From positions 1 through 64,000 of the forward strand of contig NC_081336.1 in assembly GCF_022539665.2 (NCBI RefSeq): a stretch of DNA of 64,000 bases, read 5' to 3'. Under the pieces are notes generated by a model. It saw only the letters and a program-made list of their open reading frames with translations, searched no databases and was not told the DNA's origin. The DNA comes from Daphnia carinata (lineage: Eukaryota; Arthropoda; Branchiopoda; Diplostraca; Daphniidae). How positions within the stretch are numbered: position 1 is the stretch's first letter; every line of letters starts with the position of its first letter. The translations under genes and the position numbers were made by a program. Below are positions 44,881 through 57,134 of the stretch, piece after piece.

Positions 44881-46666
44881 TAGTTTTATTAAAATTGGCC
44901 AGAAACAACATTTCGTGAAGTTTGGGAAAAAAATTGAACTCTGATTTTAATTAAGTTATTGGTTTTCTCGTTAAACCAGCTATTTAACTTTTAAATTACC
45001 TTGTGCTGCACAATCACTACACTAGCATTACCTGGTATCCACGGGATAATAGCACTTTTTTTTTGCATTGGAGTTCCGTAAAATATAGGGATGAGACCGG
45101 TTATTGGAAGACTTTTTTGTTAGAGGGTACGATACGTTTTGTTTGTTTACTTTTTTCTCCCGCCATCTTTCCTTAGGACTCTGTCATCAGTATTATTATA
45201 TCATTAGTTATTCAGCATTCTGCATGTGCTTAACCATCATCAGTTGGGAGAACCAGAAAATGTTTATTCATTAGATGCCAGGCAATTTTTATGGGTTGGA
45301 TTGAGAATTGCAAATGTTGGTAGCTGTTAACTCGGTTACACGATTCTCTTTTCAATCATGGTAAACAACCCTGCCTGATGCCACAGTCCCTAAATATTGC
45401 CGGCGACTTGCGACAAATTTTATCAGTCAGTATTTTTATTTACCTCCATAAATAGAATTTGCATCCACATCGAGTTTCGGCGTGCAGATTCTGCCCATAT
45501 CCACCAAAATCGTCATTAGGCAGATACATTTCTTCGAAATATTCCGTAATCCATAAAAATACAGACGTAAAACACTGGACGGAAATTTTCTTTTGGAGTT
45601 TAATTCTTCTGCCACTGTATTTCTATCCTTCCTTTTATTTGTGGCACACATTGTAATAGATTAGGATCTGGGTGCAGATAACAGGTGCACAGGTGGTATA
45701 TGACGGCATCAATGATTTCCGTAAACCTGCGGTTGCTGGGGAAAAAAATCACAAATGTCAAAATCATTTGAAGAAAATTCCATTTTTTGTAATTTCATTT
45801 TCACTAGAAAAACCAACAAACAATCAAATAAAGAAAATAACAAAATACAAGCAGGGAATTACCTATCGTTAAGTTTCAAGCAAACCCGAGGTGTCCGTAA
45901 ACATTTTTAATTTTTAGCAAAATAAATAGGGATTAACTCACCAGTTTGGCACAGTTTCAGCTAACATCTCTTTTTCAATGCTTCACTTTTTGGGCAAACA
46001 TGTTTTGATATTGCCTTGCAGAAGGATTCAAAATTTTCCCCATATACGAGCAACTGCTACACAATAAGAAATCATATTGATGAATAAGATATTTTAAAAA
46101 TTTGTTTTTAGTAACCTCTGGTTTGTTTTCTCTTTCACAACTTGGTTGATCAAATAGTTGATGAAATTAAAATGGAAGTCCTACGAATGGAGTTCATGTT
46201 CTGGGAACGTAATGGAGAAGCATCCTAGTGGCGAAAAGTGGTTTACATTACAATTTAAAAGCAAGAAATATGAAACATTTTTCAACAAGGCATCAGCTTC
46301 TTTTTGATCATGGAATATGGCTGGCAATAGTAATTCATGCACAATCAAGGAGAAATCAAACACTTCACAGCATGCCAGGGACCAACATCCGCTTGACACT
46401 CAAAACACTGCAGATCATAGAAGTGGCCTATTGGATATTCTCAACTTGCAGAAAAGTCTCAATAATAATTCACATCATTGCTCAGGATCCTAGAAACTTT
46501 GATCTACCTTACTTTTGTAGCATCATAAGCACTCCTGGTTGGGACAAGACCACCATGTCCATGATCATATCAGTGAGACATTTACCTTCCAACAAATCTT
46601 TGCATGTATAGCAATGGACTGTTGTATTGTAATGTATTCTACTGTTGTTTTTTGTTCTGCAGCAGC
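44881..46666. other. no recognised gene up to assembly gap
   Basis: Unassigned open frames occur at 45436-45651 (minus) and 46228-46611 (plus). I cannot link them to any family. The assembly gap limits interpretation. Confidence 0.35.
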
Positions 46667-46766
46667 NNNNNNNNNNNNNNNNNNNNNNNNNNNNNNNNNN
46701 NNNNNNNNNNNNNNNNNNNNNNNNNNNNNNNNNNNNNNNNNNNNNNNNNNNNNNNNNNNNNNNNNN
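46667..46766. other. assembly gap, 100 N
   Basis: Exactly 100 N, the usual placeholder for a gap of unknown size. It abuts the left arm of the second palindrome. Confidence 0.98.
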
Positions 46767-46939
46767 TGATGTGTTTAACGGTGTTGTTTTCTTTTCTCAA
46801 TATAGGTTAATAGTAACATTGGATCTGAAAAGATTCTTGGTTGGAGCAAGACACTGAATAAATTGTATTGATTGGATGGATGACATGACATTGCTATACT
46901 TAATTCGGATTCCCCAGACGGTATTTGATATTAAAAAAA

Positions 46940-47400
46940 TTGAAGTGCATATCTGGGCTCCTTCTTTTCTGAAGCCCCGTTTCCCTTTGACTCATAATAA
47001 GCCCGTAGGGGGTCATGCCCCTACTGTACGGTATATATAAAAACAACATATACCGAGGTTTGGAGGGCTCTGGCCGGAAAGGGGACGTGGGGTGCCGCTT
47101 AGTCCGATGATGTGTTCACGGAGGGCGATGTGGCTGCCCACAAATCCGAACTAAAGGTTAATCGCTCCTGTAAAAATGTTCCAAATCTTCAGCTCTTCTT
47201 CCGGCTTCTCTTAGCCAATCACCGGGTAATCTCCCCGGTGGGTCAACAAGGCAGTGTCTCCCCCTGCCTGGGTTGACGGCAACTTTTGAAAAGGGCTATT
47301 GTGCCTTTTTTAAAGTTGCAAAAATAATTGTAATGTGCAGAGAGAATTGTCAATAAAATTTTTTATAAAATTTTTTTTGCAAAATTTGTTTTCTTTCATT
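46940..47400 (+). repeat. structured repeat, copy B
   Basis: Same hairpins as copy A. The inner helix is GGCAG/CTGCC (47250-47254 with 47264-47268) inside GTCAAC/GTTGAC (47242-47247 with 47272-47277). An extra ATATA-rich segment near 47032-47054 is shared with copy C and absent from copy A. Confidence 0.7.
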
Positions 47401-47526
47401 GTCTGTGTTAGCTTTGTTCACACATTATTTATCAATTTTTTTTTACTGCTTTGCTTTATTTGTTTTTGTCACATTAGATGGTAAGGTCGATTTGGTTTAT
47501 CGTTTATCTGTAAGCATTCTTATTAT

Positions 47527-47592
47527 TATCCAGGATTGAACCCTGGATGTTCGGCATACCTCGCCGATGCTCTACCAATGAGCCACGAATCA
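47527..47592 (-). other. tRNA-like sequence 3
   Basis: Minus strand: D-arm GCTCATTGGTAGAGC, anticodon stem TCGGC/GCCGA with 7-nt loop GAGGTAT (anticodon GGT), T-arm TCCAGG GTTCAAT CCTGGA. Three of four arms are perfect, but the acceptor stem does not pair. It is the best of the set structurally. Confidence 0.6.
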
Positions 47593-47722
47593 TAGGATTT
47601 GAGGTGGGCTTTTTTTTCTAGTCACTTGTGGACTTGCATTTACACTTAGAATAAAACTGAAATGCAATTCTGCAATGTACTCATTTATTATATCTACATT
47701 TATTCTACTTCATTTTTACACA

Positions 47723-47793
47723 TCTACTGAGGTTTGAACCCAGGGTAACAGGTATCGCAGCTAAAGGCTCTACCACAGAGCTATGAACCTTAT
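47723..47793 (-). other. tRNA-like sequence 4
   Basis: The minus strand has TAGCTCTGTGGTAGAGCC (A-box) and GGGTTCAAACC (B-box). The anticodon stem is poor. It sits in the spacer of the second palindrome. Confidence 0.5.
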
Positions 47794-47887
47794 GAAAGCA
47801 ATAGAAAGATAAACATATAGTTGTGAAAGACTGCATAAACATCCTAGACGATAACATATGATATGCGATAATAAAATATTTAGATAT

Positions 47888-47956
47888 ATCTCGTGGCTCA
47901 ATGTTAGAGCATCGGCGTTGCACGCTGAATGTCTGGGGATCGGTTCCCATACGAGT
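47888..47956 (+). other. tRNA-like sequence 5
   Basis: Plus strand: CTCGT/ACGAG closes the acceptor end, GTGGCTCAATGTTAGAGCATC gives the D-arm, and TCGGC/GCTGA with loop GTTGCAC the anticodon arm. The T-arm is degraded (GGGGATCGGTTCCC). It is mirrored with sequence 3 and antisense to copy C. Confidence 0.5.
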
Positions 47957-48179
47957 AAAACAAAATACAAAATTACTTCAAAAAAATCCAGATTGTTCCT
48001 TGAATCTAAGTTGAAGAATTCAAAGAGTGTAATAAATAATACTTACAGATAAACGATAAACCAATGGAAACAATGCTTACCATCAAAGGTGACAAAAACA
48101 ATAAAGGTGAATTAAGCAAGCTAAATATAAAAAGTGTAACGTGTGAACACAGCGAATACAGACAATGAAAGAAACGGAT

Positions 48180-48640
48180 TTTGCAAAAAATATTTTATAA
48201 AAAATTTTATTGAAAATTCTCTGCACATTACAATTATTTTTGCAACTTTAAAAAGGCACAATAGCCCTTTCAAAAGTTGCCGTCAACCCAGGCAGGGGGA
48301 GACACTGCCTTGTTGACCCACCGGGGAGATTACCCGGTGATTGGCTAAGAGAAGCCGGAAGAAGAGCTGAAGATTTGGAACATTTTTACAGGAGCGATTA
48401 ACCTTTAGTTCGGATTTGTGGGCAGCCACGTCACCCTCCGTGAACACATCATCGGACGAAGCGGCACCCCACGTCCCCTTTCCGGCCAGAGCACTCCAAA
48501 CCTCGGTATATGTTGTTTTTATATATACCGCACAGTAGGGGCATGACCCCCTACGGGCTTATTATGAGTCAAGGGGAAACGGGGCTTCAGAAAAGAAGGG
48601 AGCCCAGATATGCACTTCAATTTTTTAAATATCAAATACC
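48180..48640 (-). repeat. structured repeat, copy C
   Basis: Inverted copy of the structured repeat. It has the same GTCAAC/GTTGAC outer helix (48282-48287 with 48312-48317) and the GGCAG/CTGCC inner helix. Nearly identical to copy B. Confidence 0.7.
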
Positions 48641-48795
48641 GTCTCGGGAATCCGAATGAAGTATAGAAATATCATGTCATCCATCCAATCATTACAATTT
48701 ATTCAGTGTCATGCCCCAACCAAGAATTTTTTCAGATCCAATGTTACTATTAACCTACACTGAGAAAAGAAAAACAACACCATTAAGCATCTCAA

Positions 48796-49600
48796 TTGTT
48801 GCTCATGTGACTTACATGACTCATAGATTCAACTTCTGGCAGAAGCTCGGGAAAGGCCATACAAATTGTAGATGAAATTCATTGTATAAGGCTCTTGAAG
48901 GATAAAATAACACCCCTAGAATGTTGCATTGTTGATAGTTGTGTTCCCAGTATGCTGAAAATCCTTTCCTATTGTTTAAATTTTTTTTTGTAGATTAGAC
49001 ATGGTTGGCAAAAAGGAGGAGAAAAGCTTCATCATAAGTTCAAACATTTTTCAAGAAAATTCCTTTCATACCTAAAGAGTCCATGTATGATGTTCATCGC
49101 TGCAATGCCAGTGAAGTGAAACATCTTTAGGGCCATTTAAGTACCCAGCTTCACCAACACTCTGAGTGTAAAGGACAAGTTGTTCTTTAGCAAGAGAAGC
49201 AGAATTATTTGAGGCTTCTAGCTATAACAGAACTATAAAGGACTGCTGTTACACATGATTCATTCACACAAGATGGTACTTCTCATTAGACAATTTGCAT
49301 ACTCTATTACTTTACCTCATACCTTAATGGTAATGCACTTTCAGTGTTTTTCAACTGTAGGCTCACTCTTCCATCCTGTAACACTTCTAGACTTGACTTG
49401 ATCCCCCACTAGAATTCTGTGAATGCAAAATAATAGCATTAAAAATACTGTTTCGATAGACAAAAAACCGAAAAGTACCTAATTCATGTTTTATGTTGAA
49501 CTCGTGCTATTTCTGGATTTCCGTACCACACCCATTTTCAGCCCAAATACGGTCCCACAATTGTTCAATTCCTTCGCTGCATGGACTTATTACTAACAAT
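48796..49600. other. no recognised gene
   Basis: No clear coding content, except that it lies downstream of the weak minus-strand gene described next. Confidence 0.4.
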
Positions 49601-49653
49601 TCTTTTAGTGCAGCACTAACAGAATTTAACTTTAACACACTGTCAGGTGGTAG

Positions 49654-50083
49654 ACTGAATAACTAAGCAATAAATAATTGTTTGTTAAAATTCTATACTT
49701 ATTTAGAATTCTTATTTGAAAAGTTTAGGTACCTGACTGTGTTCACCTAATGCCAATTCATCCTCATGTTCAGTTAGGGATGAGTTTGGAAAAACCTCCT
49801 TCACTGTTTGGAAACTGTTCCATTCCAATTTGTTCTTTTCCCCTTGCTGAGCTTGTAGACTCAAAATTTGAGCTACAAAACACAAATGAATCAAAGCAAA
49901 TAAATAGAATCATTACGTATAAGCCCTTACCATCCTTAGCTTTGCTGTTATCTAATATTTTGTGTTGTTCCAATAATTGGGCCTGCAGCTTCATAATTTG
50001 ATCTAATAAACAATAATTAATAATTGAAAACCAATATAATAATGTTAATACTTACCATCCTTTTGTTGTATTATCTTATCCAT
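49654..50083 (-). CDS. short coiled-coil protein, possible gene or fragment
   Basis: Spliced frame: 50083-50056 (MDKIIQQKD), 50002-49931 (QIMKLQAQLLEQHKILDNS), 49872-49733 (AQILSLQAQQGEKNKLEW and an acidic tail), all with GT-AG sites in matching phase. The heptad pattern suggests a coiled coil. The next likely exon starts at 49654 and ends after three codons in frame; another frame of it stays open for about 48 codons (LPPDSVLKLN to DRIWAENG), so a one-base loss is likely. No family recognised. Confidence 0.35.
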
Positions 50084-50139
50084 TTTTCAATTGTTCCTCC
50101 AGCCACGCGTTATTCTCTCCATCCACGCTACTGAACTAA

Positions 50140-50610
50140 CTGCGAATGGCATCCAATGGACTGAAATTGCCTACGCCAGTAATAACGAGTCTGAGCGGTA
50201 GATGGCTACGTGTCGGAAAAAAAGAAAAAAGTGTGATTTTTTTTTTTTTTTTTTGGCGAAATTTTTTTTTTTTTTTTGTGTAAAACGGATTGCCATAACG
50301 GATTGCCATAACGAATTGCCATAACGGATTGCCATAACGGATTGCCATACACGTTTACATTCTTGCCAGTGGTGCTGATAGTTTTTTTTATCACAACCAC
50401 TTGTTTCAGCTATTCCAAGTATTGAAGCATTACTTATGCAAGTACTTAGAGAGGGCTGCCCATTACAAAAGAAGAGCTCATCACGGTATGTTATGAAATA
50501 AATAGATTTTTAAAGAAAGAAAACTTAACCTCTCCTGTTCCTCATAGATGCTGTGATGGTATGTTCGCAAAACTGGAAAAAATTCTGTGCTATGGTGGCC
50601 TAAACTGCTA
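50140..50610 (+). repeat. dispersed repeat, copy 3
   Basis: GGTAGATGGC, T-rich tracts, the 13-bp minisatellite and then 50390-50600, which matches 41105-41310 almost base for base (GCATTACTTATGCAAGTA, GAGAGGGCTGCCCATTAC). Six extra bases (GCTCAT) distinguish it near 50476. Confidence 0.65.
50285..50349. repeat. 13-bp minisatellite, five units
   Basis: The unit is ACGGATTGCCATA, repeated five times, with one G-to-A change in unit 3. Confidence 0.9.
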
Positions 50611-53600
50611 TGCCACTTATTCATATTCAGGTCAAACTAACAAAAAGTATAGTGAGACGCCTAAAAGAATGTACAGAGGGTACAAGTGAGACAACTAATA
50701 TAAATCTCTTAGCAGTGATGAATTGAATTTGGAATGTCACGTTGGGGAAAACTAATCTTCATAACTATAAGGTTCTTTGGTTGCTATCCGATGCTCATCA
50801 GGCAATCACTTGGGATATATTAATGTTCTTTTGGACCTGCTTTGGATGTAGATTAATAGTTTATTTTTTTTTCAAATTCTCCAGACTGGTAATGAATTCC
50901 AGATAGCTCTACTTGTGCATGAGAAATTTAAGAGATATATCAGATGAAGAGAGAAAGCCATTTTCTGGTACAGCTAGCGCTTTCACAATAGGCACATGAT
51001 GAAAATTTGCTGCAAACAACATATGTGCTTAGGAGGCTTCCACAAGCTGAAACTTTGCATCTTCGGAGTAATAATTCAGATTCTTTTCTCTACCTTCAGT
51101 TGGAGATGCTGACCTATTACAGAGCAGAAATGAATAAGTTCTTGATAGTACAACAAAAATTGAACACAGAAAGCTTAACCTTTTTCCTTTAAGAGCTTCA
51201 CATATGGAATCGCCGTAATTCACTTCCACCTTTTTACATAGTCTTGTACAAGCTTCCATGTAGCTCCTATATGTTTATATATTCAGCCCTTTGGAGTAGC
51301 TCATGGATATTTCGGGTAATACACTTATATGTTTGCTTTGTTTAGTTAGTCTGCTAAACCAGCTGTTGAACCAGCTGATTTAAAAATAAAATAAAAACAA
51401 GTTTTAGGTTTTGTACAGCCACGCCAAACAATGCATCATGTGGTAGGCCCTAGGTCAATAGTTTCCTACAAACGATAAAGAAGGGTTCTTGGATAAATAC
51501 TGAAATTTTTTATACCTCTTGTACACATACTAAAATGAACGTAAAAGCAATGCAGCTTTAAACAGAAATTAAATAATGGAAGAAGAAAGTACGTTTTACC
51601 TCATTAAATATTTATGAAGTAAGTCCAGACGCCACCGCTATAACTAAATTGAAGGGGAAAGAGGAGGAATGGACCTGCTATTTAAGGCTCGAAAATAAGT
51701 GTGAGAATCCATTCACTCAATCAACTCTGCTTCTGGAAAAGGGATTGTGGTACATTTCGGATGTTCGTGAGTTTCACTGGTAATTTTAAGTAATTTGCAA
51801 ATTCATCTTTGATTTCAAAGTGTTATGCATTTGTGCAGGATTTAAACTTGTAAATTACATGTTTTTCATTTTAACTTTGCAGTAATTGTGTGTGAATAGT
51901 AAGCATGGGTTGCAAAGGCCACCTGACTGTTGCTAAGGTAAACAAAATTTTCATTTTGCCATTTTCTGTATCAGTTATTATCCTATTACCTGATGTCTGG
52001 TGCTGGACCCTAATAATAAGTCTTTCGTTTCTATCACATAGTGGCACAGTATTCTGTTATACATTTTCTTGAACTAATCTCTGAAATCGTTTTGTTTTAT
52101 GTTTTCAAGTGTTCTGCTCGTCCAATGTGTACTATTGATTGCCTCAAACGGGTTGCGCTTATCGTCCCTCGGCATGACTGATACATGTGATGTGATTTTA
52201 CGTTTAGGTATTTTATTTTAGTAACTTACCTTTCAATGTCAAATGTTACCTTGCTTTGTTATCTTCGGTGTTGTCCAGGGGTGTCGTAGGCCACCACATC
52301 TGCCATTATTCTGGTTTGGGAATTTTTATCGTAATATGGAGAAAATGAGGGTGAGTTTTATTAACTTGTTCATTAATTATTAATGTTAATATTATAGTAC
52401 TAATTAAATTGAGTATATAAATTGAAATATTTGTAACACTTGAAACAATATACTAATACCAAATTCTTCTTTGTAATTTACCGTATTTTTGCCTACCGAG
52501 CATGTAGTGAATGGAGGATGAGCTAAGTTCGTTAACACAAATGTAAATCAGCATCGATGATGTTCAATATCTAAGCAGAAACCACATCGACATACTGCCA
52601 TACTGCCCAGCCGACATTAGGAACTTCCACCGAGACTTCCTAGGTTGGTGGATCGACTTCTACAATTCCAACTATATGCGGAGACAGCAGCGGACAGCAT
52701 AGTAAGTAAAAATAAAACTAATTAATTCAAAAAAGCTATGTACTAACGTTACATATTACCACAATGTAGCACGACGCACTGTTATCTGCCACTACACCCT
52801 CTGATGTTCAGCTCGTCTTCTACTTTGAAACAGGAACTGCTACACATACATGGAACATTAAAATAACAATGCTTCCGTGCAGTGCCTTCTACCTGAGTAA
52901 CCGTCATTCACGTGAAATTAGCATAGCTAACACACCTAACATGAATTGCATCTGTTACCTCAATTGTATTCCTGAGTTCCTGCTATTTGCCTCTTCGCTC
53001 CGGCAAAGCTCCGACAAAGTTAAATCATTTAACTTGCAAGACATCACCACCACTGCCATCCGCCAACTCAACAAACAAAACTACAATATTTGCTTTAAGA
53101 CTGAACTGCAGTACAGGACAGTACAAATAAATTTTGCCAATCAATTCCTACGAATGTATAACATCCTATTCCTCCTTAACTGATTAAGAATCTATTTGAA
53201 TCTAGCTAGCAACGGAAATGTGCTTATCAAATTGTACAGTTATTAGCGTTAATGCCTTTTCTATTACAAAACCACCAGCGGGGCCGACAAGCACCACTGC
53301 CATTTCCACCACCATTGCAGGCGCAACAGTTACAACGGCGGTAGCAGTACCTTCTCACTAATATACAAACATAGTTAATGTAAACGGACCCGTTTCCAAT
53401 GCGCTTTTGTACCTTATATTTTTCTCACGGACTCCTTCCAGACACATGCGCTGAATGCGTTATACGCTCCATCGGATACGTTAAAATGAACACAGATTCA
53501 GGCAAAGCTTTTGATGTTGAAATTCTTTTAAGGAAATGTTTCAAACTTTCCAAGCCAGAGCTGATAGAACCAGCACTGGATTCTGCCTCTATTACCAAGA

Positions 53601-56121
53601 ACAATAGAAAGAATAGCATTTAGTATCTAACTTGTGCCAATTTGGCTCAATTAGGAAAGAAAGAAGCCAAGCCTGTCACAATGACCCAGTTCTTAATATT
53701 CCTTAACACCAGGAATTATTCAATAATTATTAATTTTAGGAGTGTAACTACAAATACAAAAGAATCAAATATAGTGCCTACTTGAATTCATTGGTGAGAA
53801 TATTTATCCCCTCCTGTTGGAGAATGATGACAGTTTGAGCCAAATGAAGATGTTCCATAGTTCATGTTGTGTAAATTGCAGCCAATAGCGACGCAGTGTC
53901 AAAAAAGAATTTGTTGTTCTTTCCACGATGATCAAGATCATGAAAGAGTGCACTGACAAATAAAACCACAGCTTTTAGGGGTTGCATGAATTTCTTCCTT
54001 GTCATAAATGCTGAAGGCACTGAACCAAAATTGATCCACACCAATAGTATTCAATGTCACATTCTGCTGTACAATGTAATTATCTGACTATCCACCAACT
54101 TCTGAAGTATATATCTATGCAATAGACAAAGGAAAAGAAATTAATTCATCAAGTTTCAGGTAACTAGCCATATGTTCGAGCTGTACAAAATGGGCTGAAT
54201 TCCAATGGAAGAACTTGCGTTCAGATAACCTGCACGCAATTGCAGCAAATGGCTCGTTTCTCTACAACCATATCTGGTCTTTGTTTGGTCAATAAATATT
54301 TGTTAAACATAAAGCAATTGATGCAAAAAATTACATTATTTTAAATTTTTGCCACGTAAACCTGCACACCTCCTGACAAAACATTTAGCGCCCGAATGAA
54401 GAAACCCTTTGTCTTTGTTGTCACTTGTACGCCAGAAAAGTAGAAAACACCTCATGCTTGGTTGCCATAGTTTTCCAAATAAGCCCTAATGCGAAATAAA
54501 AGCAGTAATCGATCAGCTCTAAACGACTGATTGCCTGTGATCCGGGGCTCACCCCCTCCCCTATGCCAATGGACCAATGACGGGATGACAGAAGAGACAT
54601 TTTCTACAGCGGGGCGGTTGCCACGTTTACGGTTAGGTTATAACGTTACCTTCCCTTTTTAAATTTGTATATGAGAGGTATTCGGTTGCCTCTTTTCAAC
54701 AAGCTTCTGCGGCCTTCTGTCATCAGTGCAATAACTGGGCGGGCTGCCACGTGCGTCGTCAGTTTTTGAATTCACACAAGTGTGATTCAATACAAGGCAA
54801 ATGAAACCAACGTGAGGTGCGAGTCACGCAGATCGGCAACATGTGCTGATATCCTATTGTATATTCTAAAAAGTATAACATGTAGGCTACATATTTCTGC
54901 AAAACTAAAGTGTGTGGAAGGTAGCTTATAGTACACTAACAGCTGCAACACTACGGCGAATTGAAAGCGCGCACATCTGCATCGCTCTCTGTCAGGCCGG
55001 TCACTTTACCTATAACCTAGATGTCACACCCTAGCTGGAAGCTAGGCATTGGAACGTCTGCGTACCCCTGTGTGCTCTGAAAGCGAAATTTGAAGAAATG
55101 ATGAATGGTGGCTATCGATAGTGTTCAAGGAATGACTAACAAGTATTACCCAAGTACGCCGTTTTCCAAATTTCATTGCTCATGCAAGTTAGATGGAAGC
55201 GAATCCATCAGCCATAACAATTGTCAATTAAGATTAAAATCAGGGATCCAATTAAGTCTAGTTCGAAAAACTGTGAAATTGAACAATTTTAGAGGAGTAT
55301 CTCCAAATACCTAAACTACGTCCGTCTGCAAATACATAGATTGAGTACTAGACACTTAAAACGATGATAGTAATTTTCATACTTGCACCACTTCATTTCG
55401 TACACCTACCATTGTTCAGCCTTCTGAACTTTTCACGAAGAATTACACAAACGAACATTAGATCAAAACGAAAAGTTCACGCTGAGCAGAATGTTAACAC
55501 ACACAATAAATGCACGGTTCGATTCGTGATAATTTTCAACTAGAAACGATTTAGACAGTTGTGCAACTGTTGCGTCTGACATGGTCAAGGAGAAACAAAG
55601 GACTAAAGGGTAGCAGAGTTGCATAACAAACTGCCCGGTTTTTCTTTCTCAAGAAAAAAAAAAGGGGGGGAAGGGCTACCTAACAAGAATAGGAATAAAA
55701 AGGGAAGTGGCAACCTTTTTCCTTTGTTTTCTTTTTTCTATGGGGGTGACATGTTGAAAACGCGCGCACAAGAGTTCCTTTTGGACTTCGTTAAAAACAT
55801 AAGATTTCGTTCTTTAAGGCTGCCTTTCTCCAGAGCGACCACCTATTAGAACTTTCAGCTACAAATACAGCTACAAAAATGATAAATATGCAAAGTAGTC
55901 TTTTTCAGAAAACGAATTTTCTCATTGTATTTTAAGGCCAGAGTTAATCATTCAGGTATAATATTAAAGATAATATCATGCCATTTGTAGGAAATAAGCA
56001 GTTGTTGAGACACGTTAAATTAGGTACAAAGCCAAAAATTGCAAAGATCACCTGTTTTGACCAGAGAAAAAGAGATATGGCTTAGAAGAGATCCTGAAGA
56101 TTGCTTATGACATTCTTACTC
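50611..56121. other. 5.5 kb without a recognised gene
   Basis: Unassigned open frames lie at 51259-51029 (minus), 52546-52701 (plus, containing RNFHRDFLGWWIDFYNSNY), 52869-53183 (plus) and 53399-53623 (plus). None has motifs I know. 54780-55090 resembles 57868-58090, and 55620-55750 resembles 58640-58740 (GGAAGTGGCAACC / GGAAGTGGTAACC), so diverged duplications are present. Confidence 0.4.
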
Positions 56122-57134
56122 TTAGTCGAATGGTCGGCAAGCAGTGAATGGATGTCCAGTGTAGCCATTGGGGCAAGAGCAAATGGCCTTGTGGTTCTCG
56201 ACACGGCATTCGGCTCGGTCGCCGCAAGCTGCTTGGCACGGGTCGACGCACTTGAGATTGAAGCAAGCCTGGTTGCTACGGCAATCCTCGTGTTGCGTGC
56301 ACTCGGGGTAGCATCCGCTGTACGGATCACCCAAGAGGTTGGCCGGGCAACTACAGATTGCGCGTTGGTTCTAAAGAGCGTTCCAGGAACAACAACATGA
56401 CGTAACCATTTTTACGTAATCGTTTAGGGGGAAGAACAAAACCAGAAACTTTTGAGGGTTTTTCCAAAAATACATACCCGAACGTTGCACACGGCGTCAG
56501 TTCCGCAACTTCCACATGGATCTGTGCAACGGAAGCCTACGCAAGCCTGGTTGGTATCGCATTGGAAATCAGTTTCGCATTCACGATAACAGCCCTTTAA
56601 GTTAGTTTTTCTTTTGTTATTAATCAATTTACTGTTTATTATTTTATTTATGTCATTAGAACCTCAATGGGATCGCCCATAAATCCATCCAAGCAAGAGC
56701 AGACAGCACGATTGTTCTCGACCCGACACTCGGAGTTGGCTCCGCACGGAGTAGGGGTACAGTGATCTCCACCAGCTTTAAAAGTTTGAAAATTATCATT
56801 AAAATTTCGTTTTTTTCAACAGTGTTTTCTCATTTTACTTTGACGGCTGGTCTGGCTGGAGCTGGAAGACGGAGTACAGGAGACGAACGGATCGCCGGTG
56901 AATCCCCTTGGGCATTGGCAGACGGTGACGTGATTGCGAACGGTACATTCAGCGTCAACACCGCAAGACGTGGAGCAAGGATTGATGCAACGGAAGTTGT
57001 GGCACACCTTGTCGGTCGGGCACTCGTTGTTTTCTGTTCCAGCAAATTATTGGAAATTAAAAAATTGGCATTGCCATTTAATGAGGGATTGCAAACTTAC
57101 CGACACACTCTGAGCGACGACATCCAGTGTTAGA
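56122..57134 (-). CDS. Dumpy-like EGF repeat protein, 5'-truncated
   Basis: Exons 57134-57101 (partial), 57033-56839, 56775-56663, 56594-56478 and 56370-56122 splice in frame. They encode cysteine-rich EGF and DPY-type modules: CINPCSTSCGVDAECTVRN, CQCPRGFTGDPFVSC, CGANSECRVENN, CSCLDGFMGDP, CTDPCGSCGTDAVC, CSCPNGYTGHP. This alternation of C..NPC..CG..A.C and C.C..G..GDP is typical of Dumpy, a giant apical matrix protein that anchors epidermis to cuticle. The 5' end lacks a splice acceptor, and the protein ends after one EGF with no ZP or membrane domain. It is a fragment of a larger gene, or a truncated duplicate. Confidence 0.7.

Larger units (their letters stand above)
46767..48795. repeat. 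second palindrome, arms about 0.8 kb
   Basis: 46767-47592 and 48795-47888 are inverted copies. They share the segment before the structured repeat (GGTTAATAGTAACATTGGATC), the structured repeat itself, the AT-rich tail and a tRNA-like sequence at the inner end. The spacer of about 0.3 kb contains another tRNA-like sequence. Because the left arm touches the N gap, its outer limit is unknown. Confidence 0.75.

Noticed and set aside
50285-50349. CRISPR-like array
   Set aside because: Units are directly adjacent 13-mers without spacers, in animal DNA; it is a minisatellite.
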